Assembly (NCBI GenBank): GCA_026417625.1
Contig: JAOACW010000002.1
Span: forward strand, 203,237-256,474
Direction: 5' to 3'
DNA: 53,238 nt
DNA from: Syntrophales bacterium
GTDB taxonomy: Bacteria; Desulfobacterota; Syntrophia; Syntrophales; UBA8958
In this document: piece by piece, positions 25,602 to 33,351 of the stretch
Numbering within the stretch: position 1 is the first letter of the stretch
Layout of the letters: each line of letters begins with the position of its first letter
The notes under the pieces: model-generated
The model's input: only the letters and a program-made list of their open reading frames with translations
The model's database searches: none
Told to the model about the DNA's origin: nothing
Translations under genes and position numbers: made by a program

Positions 25602-26552
25602 TCAGGATCTAAATGTGAGTCGTGTTCCTGCCATGTTGAGAATGAAACTGTCATGCATTGATTTTTCAATTTCCAAAATGGCCCGCCGTCCTGTACAGTG
25701 ACAGGGGATTACATAGTCAGGTTGTAGTTCTTTGAGTTTCTCGACCGTTTTTCCGATGATCCCTTCAAAGAGTGAACCTGAGAGGTGGAAGCCTCCCATT
25801 ACTGCGTGAATTTTGTTCACACCCGTTAATTCTACAGCATATAGCAAGGTGTTGACAATACCAGCATGGGCACATCCAGAAACTACAACGAGTCCTTTAC
25901 CCTCAAGATGCATCACGATGGAAGTATCATCTTCTATGGGGTCCCATTTTTCCGATCCCTCGTCCTCGTAGTATGCTATCGGAAATCCCCTTTCGAAGTC
26001 TGTCCGTCTAGGAATTTCGCCTAGAAAGAGTACTGTATCGTCCAGAAGAAAAAAGGGTGATTTTGATTCAATCAGTTTCAACCCTGCTTTCTCAATCTCT
26101 GTTCTATCCAGAGGAGAGAAATAAACTTTACGACCTGGCATTTTCAAATATCGAGGTGTGCGAAACACGGCGGGGTGAACAACGAAAGGTATGTTTTTCT
26201 TATTTATCAATGCTGTTAGAGTTGAAAACCCTCCTGTGTGGTCATTATGACCGTGGGATAGGACTACAGCCTCTACCTTGTCCATCTCGATGCCCAGAAC
26301 TCTAGCGTTGTACGCAGCACCAATTTCCGAAAAGCCAAAGTCAAGTAGTAATGACCTTGATTGGTCTCCGTATACCGTTTTTACGTATACTGAGAAGCCG
26401 TGCTCGGCGATAACGGACATCCTTAAATTGTCTTCCGAAAAGGGTGCTGCTCTTGTCACTATAGCGGTGTTATCCATAGCTGTTATTTCAATGTAATTGT
26501 CTTGAAGCGTCGTAATTTCAATACTGTTTACGGGTTTTAATTTTTTATCCAT
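25602..26552 (-). CDS. metallo-beta-lactamase-fold hydrolase, COG1237-like
   Basis: A metal-dependent hydrolase of the family that includes an archaeal dihydropterin ribofuranosyl-aminobenzene phosphate synthase. The protein (316 residues from the chosen start) has the metal motif VVLSHGHNDHTGGF (~residues 105-118), then VVSGCAHAGIVNTLLYA and VMGGFHLSG, which are characteristic of this branch, and a late CHCTGRRA. The ATG at 26552 was chosen because TGGAGTGGA precedes it; ATG 26564 is possible, and a longer frame would run back into the upstream gene. Its substrate cannot be predicted; it lies between an Fe-S protein and a flavin enzyme. Confidence 0.78.
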   Translation of the reverse strand: MDKKLKPVNSIEITTLQDNYIEITAMDNTAIVTRAAPFSEDNLRMSVIAEHGFSVYVKTVYGDQSRSLLLDFGFSEIGAAYNARVLGIEMDKVEAVVLSHGHNDHTGGFSTLTALINKKNIPFVVHPAVFRTPRYLKMPGRKVYFSPLDRTEIEKAGLKLIESKSPFFLLDDTVLFLGEIPRRTDFERGFPIAYYEDEGSEKWDPIEDDTSIVMHLEGKGLVVVSGCAHAGIVNTLLYAVELTGVNKIHAVMGGFHLSGSLFEGIIGKTVEKLKELQPDYVIPCHCTGRRAILEIEKSMHDSFILNMAGTRLTFRS

Positions 26553-26568
26553 TTTCCACTCCATAGAT

Positions 26569-27594
26569 TTATTCTGGCTTGTCTTCCGGCAGTTGTTCAC
26601 CAATGGCGAGACGGCATATGTCGCTTATCATGTAGTTTTTCATACCGGCCTCACGAGCTTTTTTGCTGAGTGTCCTGAAGCACATAGGACATAAGTAGAC
26701 CATGGCCTCCGCCCCATTTTTTTTAGCGTCTTCTATATTCTTGTCTCTGAAAGGTTCGAAGTTTTTACCTCTGGGAAACAGTTTCAAATTGGGACCCGCA
26801 ATCTCAACACCACAGCACAAGGCATTTACGGCATCGTAAGTTCTTTTAACCCTTTCCACACCTATGAGGGAAAATATCTCGTCAAGAAAACGGTCCTTTT
26901 CAGGGGCATAACGGGAAGCGCAAGGTCGCTGGTAGGCTATTTTCATGTCTAATTTCCTGATCTTGTCGGAATGCTTTCTCAGATATTCGGCGAGGTACTC
27001 AATTATAGATACTGGACGGAAAGGCACTTTAATACCGTACTCTGGGGCTATTCCTGCAAGCAGGGCATAACAGTCTTCATGCACAAAGACGATTTCCTTT
27101 GCTCCTGTTTTTGCTAGGTTATCCACAAGACCCTGGAGGCGTTCTCTCATGATGGACTCGTCCCCCATATGGACAAATAGAACGTTGCAGAAGTAATGCC
27201 GTCCCTTAAGCAAAGGTAACTCCTGGAAGAGGTCTCCCTGAATAGCCCATGGCATGCTGCCTTCCATTACGCAGAGAGACATGTAACGTTCCTTCGGCTC
27301 TACAGGACGGGGTTCGCCTTCAGCTTTGAATCTGTCTGCCATTTGTTTTCTTAAAGCAGGGTCGGTGAAATCGCCTGCCTCTTCCATGCGTTTAAGGATG
27401 AGATCGAAGGGGCGGGCATCTTTGGGACAGTATTCGTTACAAGCAAAACATGTTACACAATCATAGATCCAGTTTTCCTTTTCACCTCTGGCAAGTTTTT
27501 TAAACGCCTCTGACCCGCTTTCTCTGTCAAAATCCAGGTAGTTACACCTTGCAAGACATTCACCGCAAAAATCACAGCGATCTTCACGAAACAT
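26569..27594 (-). CDS. Fe-S protein with two [4Fe-4S] motifs and a cysteine-rich (CCG) domain, HdrD/GlpC-like
   Basis: An electron-transfer or disulfide-reducing protein related to HdrD, GlpC and LutA/LldE. Two ferredoxin motifs are seen at the N-terminus of the 341-residue protein: CDFCGECLARC and CVTCFACNEYCPKDARP. The C-terminal part has CCG-type cysteines: PCASRYAPE, ALCCGVE and YLCPMCF. That is one and a part of the CX(n)CCGX(n)CXXC pattern that binds a non-cubane cluster in heterodisulfide reductase. No membrane anchor is present. GGAGG lies well placed before the ATG. It leads the operon with the hydrolase and flavin genes, so it may shuttle electrons to or from the flavoprotein. Confidence 0.82.
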   Translation of the reverse strand: MFREDRCDFCGECLARCNYLDFDRESGSEAFKKLARGEKENWIYDCVTCFACNEYCPKDARPFDLILKRMEEAGDFTDPALRKQMADRFKAEGEPRPVEPKERYMSLCVMEGSMPWAIQGDLFQELPLLKGRHYFCNVLFVHMGDESIMRERLQGLVDNLAKTGAKEIVFVHEDCYALLAGIAPEYGIKVPFRPVSIIEYLAEYLRKHSDKIRKLDMKIAYQRPCASRYAPEKDRFLDEIFSLIGVERVKRTYDAVNALCCGVEIAGPNLKLFPRGKNFEPFRDKNIEDAKKNGAEAMVYLCPMCFRTLSKKAREAGMKNYMISDICRLAIGEQLPEDKPE

Positions 27595-27630
27595 GATTTA
27601 TTTCCTCCATGTTTTAAAGTGGGCAAGTTA

Positions 27631-27659
27631 ATTTGACATAGACTATCTCCTTAAGTCAA
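27631..27659 (-). promoter_or_regulatory. promoter of the Fe-S/hydrolase/flavoprotein operon
   Basis: On the minus strand TTGACT (27654-27659), a 17-base spacer and TCAAAT (27631-27636) form a fair sigma-70 promoter about 36 bases before the Fe-S gene start. Confidence 0.5.
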
Positions 27660-27663
27660 GGAT

Positions 27664-27686
27664 ATATGAGAATATGCACCTCATAT
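27664..27686. promoter_or_regulatory. inverted repeat ATATGAG-N9-CTCATAT
   Basis: Perfect seven-base arms around nine bases, just upstream of the minus-strand promoter of the Fe-S operon and in the divergent region before the zinc operon. Probable regulator site or part of one; the bound protein is unknown. Confidence 0.4.
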
Positions 27687-27689
27687 TTA

Positions 27690-27703
27690 TGTGATCGATC
27701 ACA
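27690..27703. promoter_or_regulatory. 14-base perfect palindrome in the divergent promoter region
   Basis: TGTGATCGATCACA is perfectly symmetric. It resembles CRP half-sites, but the arms are four bases apart instead of six, as in LacI-type operators. Centred near -72 of the predicted Fe-S operon start. Which regulator binds is not known. Confidence 0.45.
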
Positions 27704-27806
27704 CATTGTATTTCGAGGATGTGAAAGGAGTGTGTTTTTCTCAGCTTTACAATTCTGATACCGGAGATTAACTCTCGGTGCAGCTGATTGATCCTGAGGA
27801 GACAAT

Positions 27807-27837
27807 TTGACCTTGACTTTGGTATTACAAAGTAATA
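27807..27837 (+). promoter_or_regulatory. promoter and dyad operator of the zinc-uptake operon
   Basis: TTGACC (27807-27812), an 18-base spacer and AGTAAT (27831-27836) make a plausible promoter. Overlapping the -10 is TATTACAAAGTAATA (27823-27837), six-base perfect arms around AAA, ending 22 bases before the start of the ribbon-helix-helix gene. This is the expected place for autorepression by that protein. Binding is inferred. Confidence 0.55.
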
Positions 27838-27859
27838 GCTATGGTGTACTGGGGGTAAT

Positions 27860-28135
27860 ATGAAGAAGAAAGAGCGAATTATCACATTTAAGGTCCCGCA
27901 TGATCTTGCTGAGGTTATTAAGAGTATACCTAACAGGTCGGAGTTTATCAGAGCTGCTGTAAAGATGGCGCTGGATAGTACATGTCCTCTCTGTGCTGGT
28001 ACGGGCACTCTTTCGCCTAGCCAGAAGGCCCACTGGGATGATTTTAGTCGGAATCATAAAGTGAAGCGTTGCACGGAATGTGATGAGATCTACATTGAAT
28101 GCGAAAAGGGCATACTTTCTGATCCTCACAGTTGA
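27860..28135 (+). CDS. small ribbon-helix-helix regulator with Cys/His-rich C-terminus, putative zinc sensor
   Basis: A 91-residue protein with two parts. Residues 1-38 look like a CopG/Arc-type ribbon-helix-helix DNA-binding domain (RIITFKVPHDLAEVIKSI, then RSEFIRAAVKMAL). Residues 39-91 hold C42, C45, H58, H66, C71, C74 and C81, spaced like a small zinc-binding domain. It heads an operon with znuA, znuC and znuB, so a metal-responsive repressor of zinc uptake is the natural inference. NikR is also an RHH metal regulator, but its metal domain is an ACT fold, not this. GGGGGT precedes the ATG. The gene overlaps the next start by 53 bases. The DNA target may be the dyad at 27823-27837. The family is not one I can name. 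Confidence 0.75.
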   Translation: MKKKERIITFKVPHDLAEVIKSIPNRSEFIRAAVKMALDSTCPLCAGTGTLSPSQKAHWDDFSRNHKVKRCTECDEIYIECEKGILSDPHS

Positions 28136-28994
28136 AAGTATCCTTCTCTTCATTATTTTTTTCTGGATGGAAATCACCTCTGCTGCAGAACGAAAAGTGG
28201 TGAGGGTGGTTACCTCAATACCGCCACATGCATACGTTGCAGAGCGGATTGGGGGCAAATTCGTTCATGCCGATGTGCTTATCGATGAGGGAAAATCACC
28301 CCATAGTTGGGAACCAACGCCTACGAGGGTCGCTAAGTTATCTCAGGCCGATGTCTTCTTTACCCTGAATCTCCCTGAAGAGAGAATCCTTTTAGGGAAG
28401 ATTAAAAAGTTGCACGGGACGCTGAGATATGTGGACCTGCAAAGAGGTGTGAATTTCAGGTGTTTAGACCGGGGTATTGATGTTGAGAAAAAGGAATTGG
28501 CTTGTGTAATTGATCCCCATACTTGGTTGTCCCCAAAAAACATGGCAATCCAGGCCGGGATTATCTGTGATACACTTGTTAGCATGTACGGTGAGCACAC
28601 AGACTACTTCAGAAGGAACTTAAAGGCTTTTCTTGCGGATCTTGAAGAAGTGAATTCTATGGTTACGCATATACTTGCTCCTTTCAAGGGTAAAAAAATT
28701 TATGTTTTTCATCCGGCGTTTGGTTATTTTACTGACACCTATGGTTTGTTCCAGGTGCCGATACAAGCAGAGGGTAAAGAACCTGGACCGCGAACGTTAA
28801 GCATTATTGTGCACCAGGCAAAAAGGGAAGGTGTAAAGGTGATTTTTATACAGCCTCAATTTTCAGTGAAAAACGCCCAGGCTATTGCCAGAGCTATCGG
28901 GGGGGAAGTTTTTTCCATAAACCCACTGTCTAAAAATTATATTGCAAACCTTGAAATAATGGCAAGGACAATTGCTAAGGGTCTGGGGACATGA
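28083..28994 (+). CDS. znuA: zinc ABC transporter substrate-binding protein (ZnuA-like)
   Basis: A periplasmic metal-binding protein delivering Zn2+ (or Mn2+) to the ABC permease. The ~303-residue product has a signal peptide (AYFLILTVESILLFIIFFWMEITSAAER), then VRVVTSIPPHAYVAERIGG. The cluster A-I metal-ligand motifs are SPHSWEPTP, DPHTWLSPKN and YVFHPAFGYF, each with a histidine. The charged His-rich loop of many ZnuA proteins is missing. The start overlaps the regulator gene by 53 bases; ATG 28083 (GTG 28080 is adjacent) is needed to include the signal peptide. Zinc rather than manganese is favoured by the cysteine-rich regulator beside it. Confidence 0.85.
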   Translation: MRSTLNAKRAYFLILTVESILLFIIFFWMEITSAAERKVVRVVTSIPPHAYVAERIGGKFVHADVLIDEGKSPHSWEPTPTRVAKLSQADVFFTLNLPEERILLGKIKKLHGTLRYVDLQRGVNFRCLDRGIDVEKKELACVIDPHTWLSPKNMAIQAGIICDTLVSMYGEHTDYFRRNLKAFLADLEEVNSMVTHILAPFKGKKIYVFHPAFGYFTDTYGLFQVPIQAEGKEPGPRTLSIIVHQAKREGVKVIFIQPQFSVKNAQAIARAIGGEVFSINPLSKNYIANLEIMARTIAKGLGT

Positions 28995-28997
28995 ATC

Positions 28998-29744
28998 ATG
29001 AATGGAGAAAAGGCCGATGCTATCAGTTTTGAGAATGTTACCTTCACATACAACGGAGCTCCCGTCTTAGAGGATGTAAAATTTTCCCTGGAAGAAAGGA
29101 CGTTTGTCTCCGTTGTAGGACCTAATGGAGGGGGCAAAACGACTATGCTAAAATTGATTCTCGGGATATTGAAACCGACCCGTGGTGAAGTTAAGGTTTT
29201 TGGATGCCCTCCCGAGAAAGTAAGACAATGTGTTGGTTACATGCCTCAGCATATGCTTTTTGATCCAAAGTTCCCGATGACGGTTATGGATGTGGTCCTT
29301 ATGGGACGCCTTGGAAAGGATACGTGGGGTATATGGCCGTATAGAAAGAAGGATAAAGAAATTGCCCTTGAGACTCTGGACAAGGTGGGGATGGTGGGGT
29401 ACGAAGAAAGGTTGTTTATGTCCCTCTCTGGAGGAGAACGACAACGTGTCCTTATAGCAAGAGCTTTAGCCACAGAACCACGTTTGCTACTCCTGGATGA
29501 ACCTACGACTAATGTTGATGTGGTGGCAGAAGGGGAAATCTTCAAACTTCTAGATGAAATGAGTCGTGAAATTACTGTGGTCGTTGTCAGTCACGATCTA
29601 GGCTTTGTGTCCCAGTTTGTTAAAAAAGTGATCTGCGTAAATAGGAGAGTTGTTCTGCACCCCACAGATGCTGTAACAGGAGATGTGATATGCTCGCTGT
29701 ACGGAGCTGATGTTCATATTGTCCGTCATGGAAGAGAAGGATGA
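28998..29744 (+). CDS. znuC: zinc ABC transporter ATP-binding protein (ZnuC-like)
   Basis: The cytoplasmic ATPase of the metal importer. The 248-residue protein shows Walker A GPNGGGKTTMLKL (~residues 38-50), Q-loop MPQHML, the signature LSGGERQRVLIARAL (~140), Walker B LLLLDEPTTNVD and the switch histidine in VVVVSHDLGFV. The N-terminus (ISFENVTFTYNGAPVLEDV) is that of metal-type importers. It follows znuA by three bases and overlaps znuB by four. Both sequence and neighbours support assignment; the exact metal is not read from this subunit. Confidence 0.9.
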   Translation: MNGEKADAISFENVTFTYNGAPVLEDVKFSLEERTFVSVVGPNGGGKTTMLKLILGILKPTRGEVKVFGCPPEKVRQCVGYMPQHMLFDPKFPMTVMDVVLMGRLGKDTWGIWPYRKKDKEIALETLDKVGMVGYEERLFMSLSGGERQRVLIARALATEPRLLLLDEPTTNVDVVAEGEIFKLLDEMSREITVVVVSHDLGFVSQFVKKVICVNRRVVLHPTDAVTGDVICSLYGADVHIVRHGREG

Positions 29745-30604
29745 TCCTGTTGTGTGACGTTGCTTCCGTTGCTGCGAAATATACAATTCTCAGTGCCGCT
29801 GTCTGGGCTGCACTGCTTGTAAGTGTTTCCTGCGGTATTGTGGGAAGTTATGTGGTCACAAGGCGGATAACGTATGTAGCTGGAAGTATAGCCCATACCA
29901 TACTTGGAGGAATTGGAGCTGCCCGTTTCTGTCAGGAGGTTTGGGGCTGGACGTGGTTTACACCGGTCCTAGGTGCTGTAGTTACTGCAATTTCTGCGGC
30001 GGTAATAATCGGTTTAGTCAGATCGAAGTCGAAACAGAGGGAAGATACCATAATTGCCGCGCTCTGGGCGTTAGGGATGTCAATGGGGATTCTTTTCATG
30101 TACAGTACACCTGGTTACGCTGAAGACCTTATGAGTTACCTCTTTGGTAACATCCTTATGATCACCTCGGATGATCTCTGGATGATAGTTCTCCTCGATG
30201 GGATTATTCTGATTGGGGTTGTTATTTTTTACAATCCTATCCTTGCAATATGTTTTGATGAAGAGTTCGCCCTTACCCGTGGGATTCCCGTTCAACTCTA
30301 CTATGTCGTACTTCTCTGCGCAACAGCTCTTACTGTAGTTTTGCTTTCTTTTGTTGTTGGGGTGGTCATGGTGGTGGCTTTGTTATCCATTCCTGCAGCG
30401 ATTGCAGGTGAATTCTGCAAAAAACTCTGGCAGATGATGACTTTTGCGACACTTCTGACAGCTATTTTCATACTTTCTGGTCTGTTTTTTAGTTACAGAT
30501 GGGATATACCGACAGGTGCCACAACCATAGTGATTGCAGGTTTTTCCTATTTGGCTGTGATTGTGGCAGATAGAATCGTAACTAGGTTAAGAATGCGTGG
30601 TTGA
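29741..30604 (+). CDS. znuB: zinc ABC transporter permease (ZnuB-like)
   Basis: The inner-membrane channel subunit of the ABC-3 family. The 287-residue protein has about eight hydrophobic helices and the family pattern SCGIVGSYVVTRRITYVAGSIAHTILGGIG near the N-terminus. ALTVVLLSFVVGVVMVVALLSIPAAIA near residue 210 is also typical of ABC-3 permeases. The start ATGA overlaps the ATPase stop. It is the third transport gene of the operon, followed by a DUF429 gene that may share the transcript. Confidence 0.9.
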   Translation: MILLCDVASVAAKYTILSAAVWAALLVSVSCGIVGSYVVTRRITYVAGSIAHTILGGIGAARFCQEVWGWTWFTPVLGAVVTAISAAVIIGLVRSKSKQREDTIIAALWALGMSMGILFMYSTPGYAEDLMSYLFGNILMITSDDLWMIVLLDGIILIGVVIFYNPILAICFDEEFALTRGIPVQLYYVVLLCATALTVVLLSFVVGVVMVVALLSIPAAIAGEFCKKLWQMMTFATLLTAIFILSGLFFSYRWDIPTGATTIVIAGFSYLAVIVADRIVTRLRMRG

Positions 30605-30616
30605 TTGAGGGTACAG

Positions 30617-31321
30617 ATGGGTTTAATTGCAGGTATTGATGGTTGTCGTTCTGGATGGTTCTGTCTTACCGAAGATATGGCTTCTGGGGAAATTGATGCA
30701 CGCATCATTTCTAATATTGAGGAGATTTTAGGCTGGCAGCCTTCTCCGGAAGTCGTTACTGTAGACGTGCCCATCGGGATTCCAGATGTGGGTTATCGCG
30801 TTTGCGATATAGAAGCTCGTAAGCGTTTGGGATACCCACGGGCGAGTTCTGTCTTTCTAACCCCTGTGAGGGCAGTGCTTCTGGCCGGATCATATGGGGA
30901 GGCTTGTGAAATAAATAGAAAACGCACTGGTAAAATGTTGAGCAAACAAACGTGGAACATAATTCCAAAAATACGCGAGATGGATGGCTTTGTCCGGGGT
31001 TATGACGTGGAACAGACATGGATACGAGAAATTCATCCTGAGGTTAGCTTCTGGGCATGGAATGGTGGCAGGGCGATGAAGTTCAGCAAACGGGTAGCTC
31101 AGGGACAACAGGAGAGGGAACACCTTATAAGAACGTTTTACGGTGTTCGCTTTGATCATGTGAAAGAACAATTAGGTGCAAAAGGGTTTAAGTGCGATGA
31201 TTTGCTTGACGCTTTTGCTGCCCTTTGGAGTGCGAGGAGAATCGTAAACGGTAAAGCAATAATTTTGCCAGAATATCCACCAGTGGATCCAATGGGGCTC
31301 CGAATGGAGATAGTGGTATGA
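30617..31321 (+). CDS. DUF429 domain protein (predicted RNase H-like nuclease)
   Basis: The 234-residue protein has the DUF429 N-terminal motif IAGIDGCRSGWFC (~residues 5-17), TVDVPIGIPD, SSVFLTPVRAVL and a C-terminal CDDLLDAFAALWSARRI. The conserved acidic residues in these stretches give the family its predicted RNase H-like fold. No role has been fixed for the family; it is often found as a lone housekeeping accessory. GAGGG before the ATG at 30617 decides the start over an upstream TTG. It sits 12 bases after znuB and just before a strong terminator. Confidence 0.78.
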   Translation: MGLIAGIDGCRSGWFCLTEDMASGEIDARIISNIEEILGWQPSPEVVTVDVPIGIPDVGYRVCDIEARKRLGYPRASSVFLTPVRAVLLAGSYGEACEINRKRTGKMLSKQTWNIIPKIREMDGFVRGYDVEQTWIREIHPEVSFWAWNGGRAMKFSKRVAQGQQEREHLIRTFYGVRFDHVKEQLGAKGFKCDDLLDAFAALWSARRIVNGKAIILPEYPPVDPMGLRMEIVV

Positions 31322-31352
31322 AAAAGGGTGCCAAAAAAATGGCACCCTTTTT
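31321..31352. terminator. strong bidirectional intrinsic terminator
   Basis: AAAAAGGGTGCCA and TGGCACCCTTTTT form a perfect 13-base-pair stem around six adenines, flanked by T-rich sequence in both directions. It starts at the last base of the DUF429 stop and ends 8 bases before the transporter stop on the other strand, serving both. Confidence 0.92.
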
Positions 31353-31360
31353 CATTTTTC

Positions 31361-32593
31361 TTATTTTTCTGGTTTTTTAAGTAGCGCGAAGGCTGTGAGC
31401 ATACCGAACAGCGCAAGAACGGCTGTAGCGTAGAAAGCATACAGATAGGAACCAAGTACATCCTTTGCTTGGCCTGAGATTATACCTCCCAAGATAGCTC
31501 CCAGTCCGTATGCAAAGAAGACAAGTCCATAGTTGCGTGCGTAGTTTTTAACACCAAAGTAGGTGGTTGTTGTTGTGGGTGCTATTGCAAGCCAGCCGCC
31601 AAGGACGAGCCAGAAACCCATAAAACTCAGAACGTATGTCCATAATGTGCCTTCTCCGGCGGTTAACATTGCCAGTGAGCAAACGAGAATAATCACAAAG
31701 GATATTATGGCGGTAGTTCTTGGTGAGAGCTTATCGGTTAAGTACCCGAATAGTGGACGTCCCACACCATTGAAAATAGCGAATACACCAACTAGGGTTG
31801 CTGCTGTTGCTGCATTGATCTTAATGATTTCCTGACCAACTGGGCTGGAAATACCAATTGCCATGAGACCAGCCAGACAACCAATGGTGTAGCAAATGAA
31901 AAGTCCATAAAAGGCCCCTGTCTTTACCATTTCACCCATTGTAAATTCCTGACCAGCTGTGCTTTGGCCAGACGTGACAGGTTTCCAACCTGCCGGTGCC
32001 CATCCTTCCACTGGGTAGCGGAAAGGTAGGAAGCAGATCACTAGAATGACGAGGAATGCAGCACCCATAACAAAGAAAGTTTGCATGGGTCCAATAGTTT
32101 TTATCAGATAAGCGGCAACATTGGCGGAGATGAAAGGAGACCCACCAAAACCTGCCAGTGTTAACCCGAGAGCCAATCCTCTTTTGTCGGGGAACCAGCG
32201 CCCCACAACTGCTAAAGGTGCACCATAGGCAAGACCAACACCTCCACCTCCAATAACACCATAGGCAATGGTTAGCATCGCAATACTTGTGGATTGGCTG
32301 GCTAACATCCATCCCACCCCTACAATTACGCCTCCTAAAATGCCCAGATTACGGGGACCGAGTTTGGCCATTAACTGACCACCGAAGAACATCATTACAG
32401 CAAACATGGCTAGAAATACCATGAATGGCAATCCCGCTTCCGTCGCTGTAGCATTAAGCAACTGCTGGACAGGCTTACGGAACACGCTGTACGCATAGAT
32501 GCTGCCGAGACATAGGTTGATCGCAAATCCCAGTAGAACCAACAACCAACGGCCTGATTCTGCTGGCATTCCCAATAATTTTGAATCATTCAT
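31361..32593 (-). CDS. major facilitator transporter, oxalate/formate antiporter (OFA) family
   Basis: A 410-residue inner-membrane carrier with twelve predicted helices. The N-terminal stretch GRWLLVLLGFAINLCLGSIYAYSVFRKPV and the loop sequence GAPLAVVGRWFPDKRGLALGLTLAGFGGSPFI are characteristic of OFA members; GRPLFGYLTDKLSPR is the second MFS loop motif. Such carriers exchange small organic anions (oxalate, formate, lactate, monocarboxylates), but the substrate cannot be given. AGGAGGGGG lies ahead of the ATG. Monocistronic on its strand, between the terminator at 31321 and a promoter at 32626-32654. Confidence 0.87.
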   Translation of the reverse strand: MNDSKLLGMPAESGRWLLVLLGFAINLCLGSIYAYSVFRKPVQQLLNATATEAGLPFMVFLAMFAVMMFFGGQLMAKLGPRNLGILGGVIVGVGWMLASQSTSIAMLTIAYGVIGGGGVGLAYGAPLAVVGRWFPDKRGLALGLTLAGFGGSPFISANVAAYLIKTIGPMQTFFVMGAAFLVILVICFLPFRYPVEGWAPAGWKPVTSGQSTAGQEFTMGEMVKTGAFYGLFICYTIGCLAGLMAIGISSPVGQEIIKINAATAATLVGVFAIFNGVGRPLFGYLTDKLSPRTTAIISFVIILVCSLAMLTAGEGTLWTYVLSFMGFWLVLGGWLAIAPTTTTTYFGVKNYARNYGLVFFAYGLGAILGGIISGQAKDVLGSYLYAFYATAVLALFGMLTAFALLKKPEK

Positions 32594-32625
32594 ACTATTC
32601 CCCCTCCTGACAATTGGTTTGGCAG

Positions 32626-32654
32626 GACATAACCGAACACGGTCGATTTGTCAA
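32626..32654 (-). promoter_or_regulatory. promoter of the OFA-family transporter
   Basis: Minus-strand TTGACA (perfect -35, 32649-32654), a 17-base spacer and TATGTC (32626-32631) lie about 33 bases before the transporter start. Confidence 0.6.
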
Positions 32655-32792
32655 GGATTTAAGCAATTTTATTGTGGCATGAAAAGTGCATCATACATAA
32701 TTTAAAAATGAACCTTTCGTGCATAGAATACTTAAAGAATGCTTTTTGACACATTATGAGAAGTTACTGTGATGGGATTTTTGAAATAACGC

Positions 32793-32808
32793 CGTCAATA
32801 TTTTGACG
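32793..32808. promoter_or_regulatory. dyad CGTCAA-TATT-TTGACG before the Cache gene
   Basis: A perfect six-base inverted repeat around TATT, 24 bases upstream of the Cache protein start and just before its ribosome site. Could be an operator or a leader hairpin; no regulator is assigned. Confidence 0.4.
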
Positions 32809-32831
32809 AAGAAAATTAAGGAGGTTTGGGT

Positions 32832-33284
32832 ATGAAAAGGAGGTTTTTAGCGGTTTTGTTGGTTGGTTTTTTTCTAGTAGGTTTGGCGTGGGCTTCTTCT
32901 AAAGGTACGGCAAAAGAAGCTGAGGAACTGGTTAAGAAAGCGGTGGCACTGTACAAGTCTGTGGGCCAGGAAAAAGCCTTTGCCGAGTTTAACGATCCTA
33001 AGGGGAAGTTTGTGGATCGTGATCTTTACATCTACGCATTGAACATGAGTGGAACGGTTTTAGCTCACGGGGCGAACAAGGCGCTTATCGGGAAGGACCT
33101 ATATAATCTGAAGGACTCTGCGGGCAAGCAGTTTCTGAAGGAAATTATCGATGTTGCCAAATCTAAAGGGAAAGGTTGGGTTGAGTACAAGTGGACCAAC
33201 CCTGTGAGCAAAAAGGTAGAGGATAAAGTGGCCTATTTTGAGAAGGTGGGAGACGTTATTCTCGTGTGTGGTTACTACAAGTGA
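32832..33284 (+). CDS. secreted single Cache-domain protein
   Basis: A 150-residue protein with a signal peptide (FLAVLLVGFFLVGLAWASS) and then one small-molecule-binding Cache-type domain. The domain begins EAEELVKKAVALYKSVGQEKAFAEFNDPKGKFVDRDLYIYAL and ends GDVILVCGYYK. It has no membrane anchor after cleavage and no signalling domain, so it is probably periplasmic. Family members bind small organic acids and other ligands; the ligand here is unknown. AAGGAGG sits seven bases before the ATG. The next gene, 67 bases on, is a chemoreceptor, so the two may sense together. Confidence 0.85.
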   Translation: MKRRFLAVLLVGFFLVGLAWASSKGTAKEAEELVKKAVALYKSVGQEKAFAEFNDPKGKFVDRDLYIYALNMSGTVLAHGANKALIGKDLYNLKDSAGKQFLKEIIDVAKSKGKGWVEYKWTNPVSKKVEDKVAYFEKVGDVILVCGYYK

Positions 33285-33291
33285 TGTTTTT

Positions 33292-33336
33292 GGGTTCAGG
33301 CTGTGATGCTGGAAGGCATCGCAGCCTGTTTAACCC
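33292..33336 (+). terminator. large hairpin between the Cache and chemoreceptor genes
   Basis: CAGGCTGTGATGC (33297-33309) pairs with GCATCGCAGCCTG (33316-33328) around TGGAAG, with one G-T pair; GGGTT and AACCC extend the base. Only TTT follows, so it may be a partial terminator, letting some transcripts reach the receptor gene, or an mRNA stabiliser. Confidence 0.55.
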
Positions 33337-33351
33337 TGGGAGGGACGTGAG

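Noticed and set aside
27690-27703. CRP binding site
   Set aside because: The half-sites TGTGA/TCACA are four bases apart, while CRP needs six. Kept only as an unassigned palindrome.
27839-28258. 139-codon open frame opposite the RHH and znuA genes
   Set aside because: It is antisense to two genes with clear motifs and has no recognisable domain or ribosome site.
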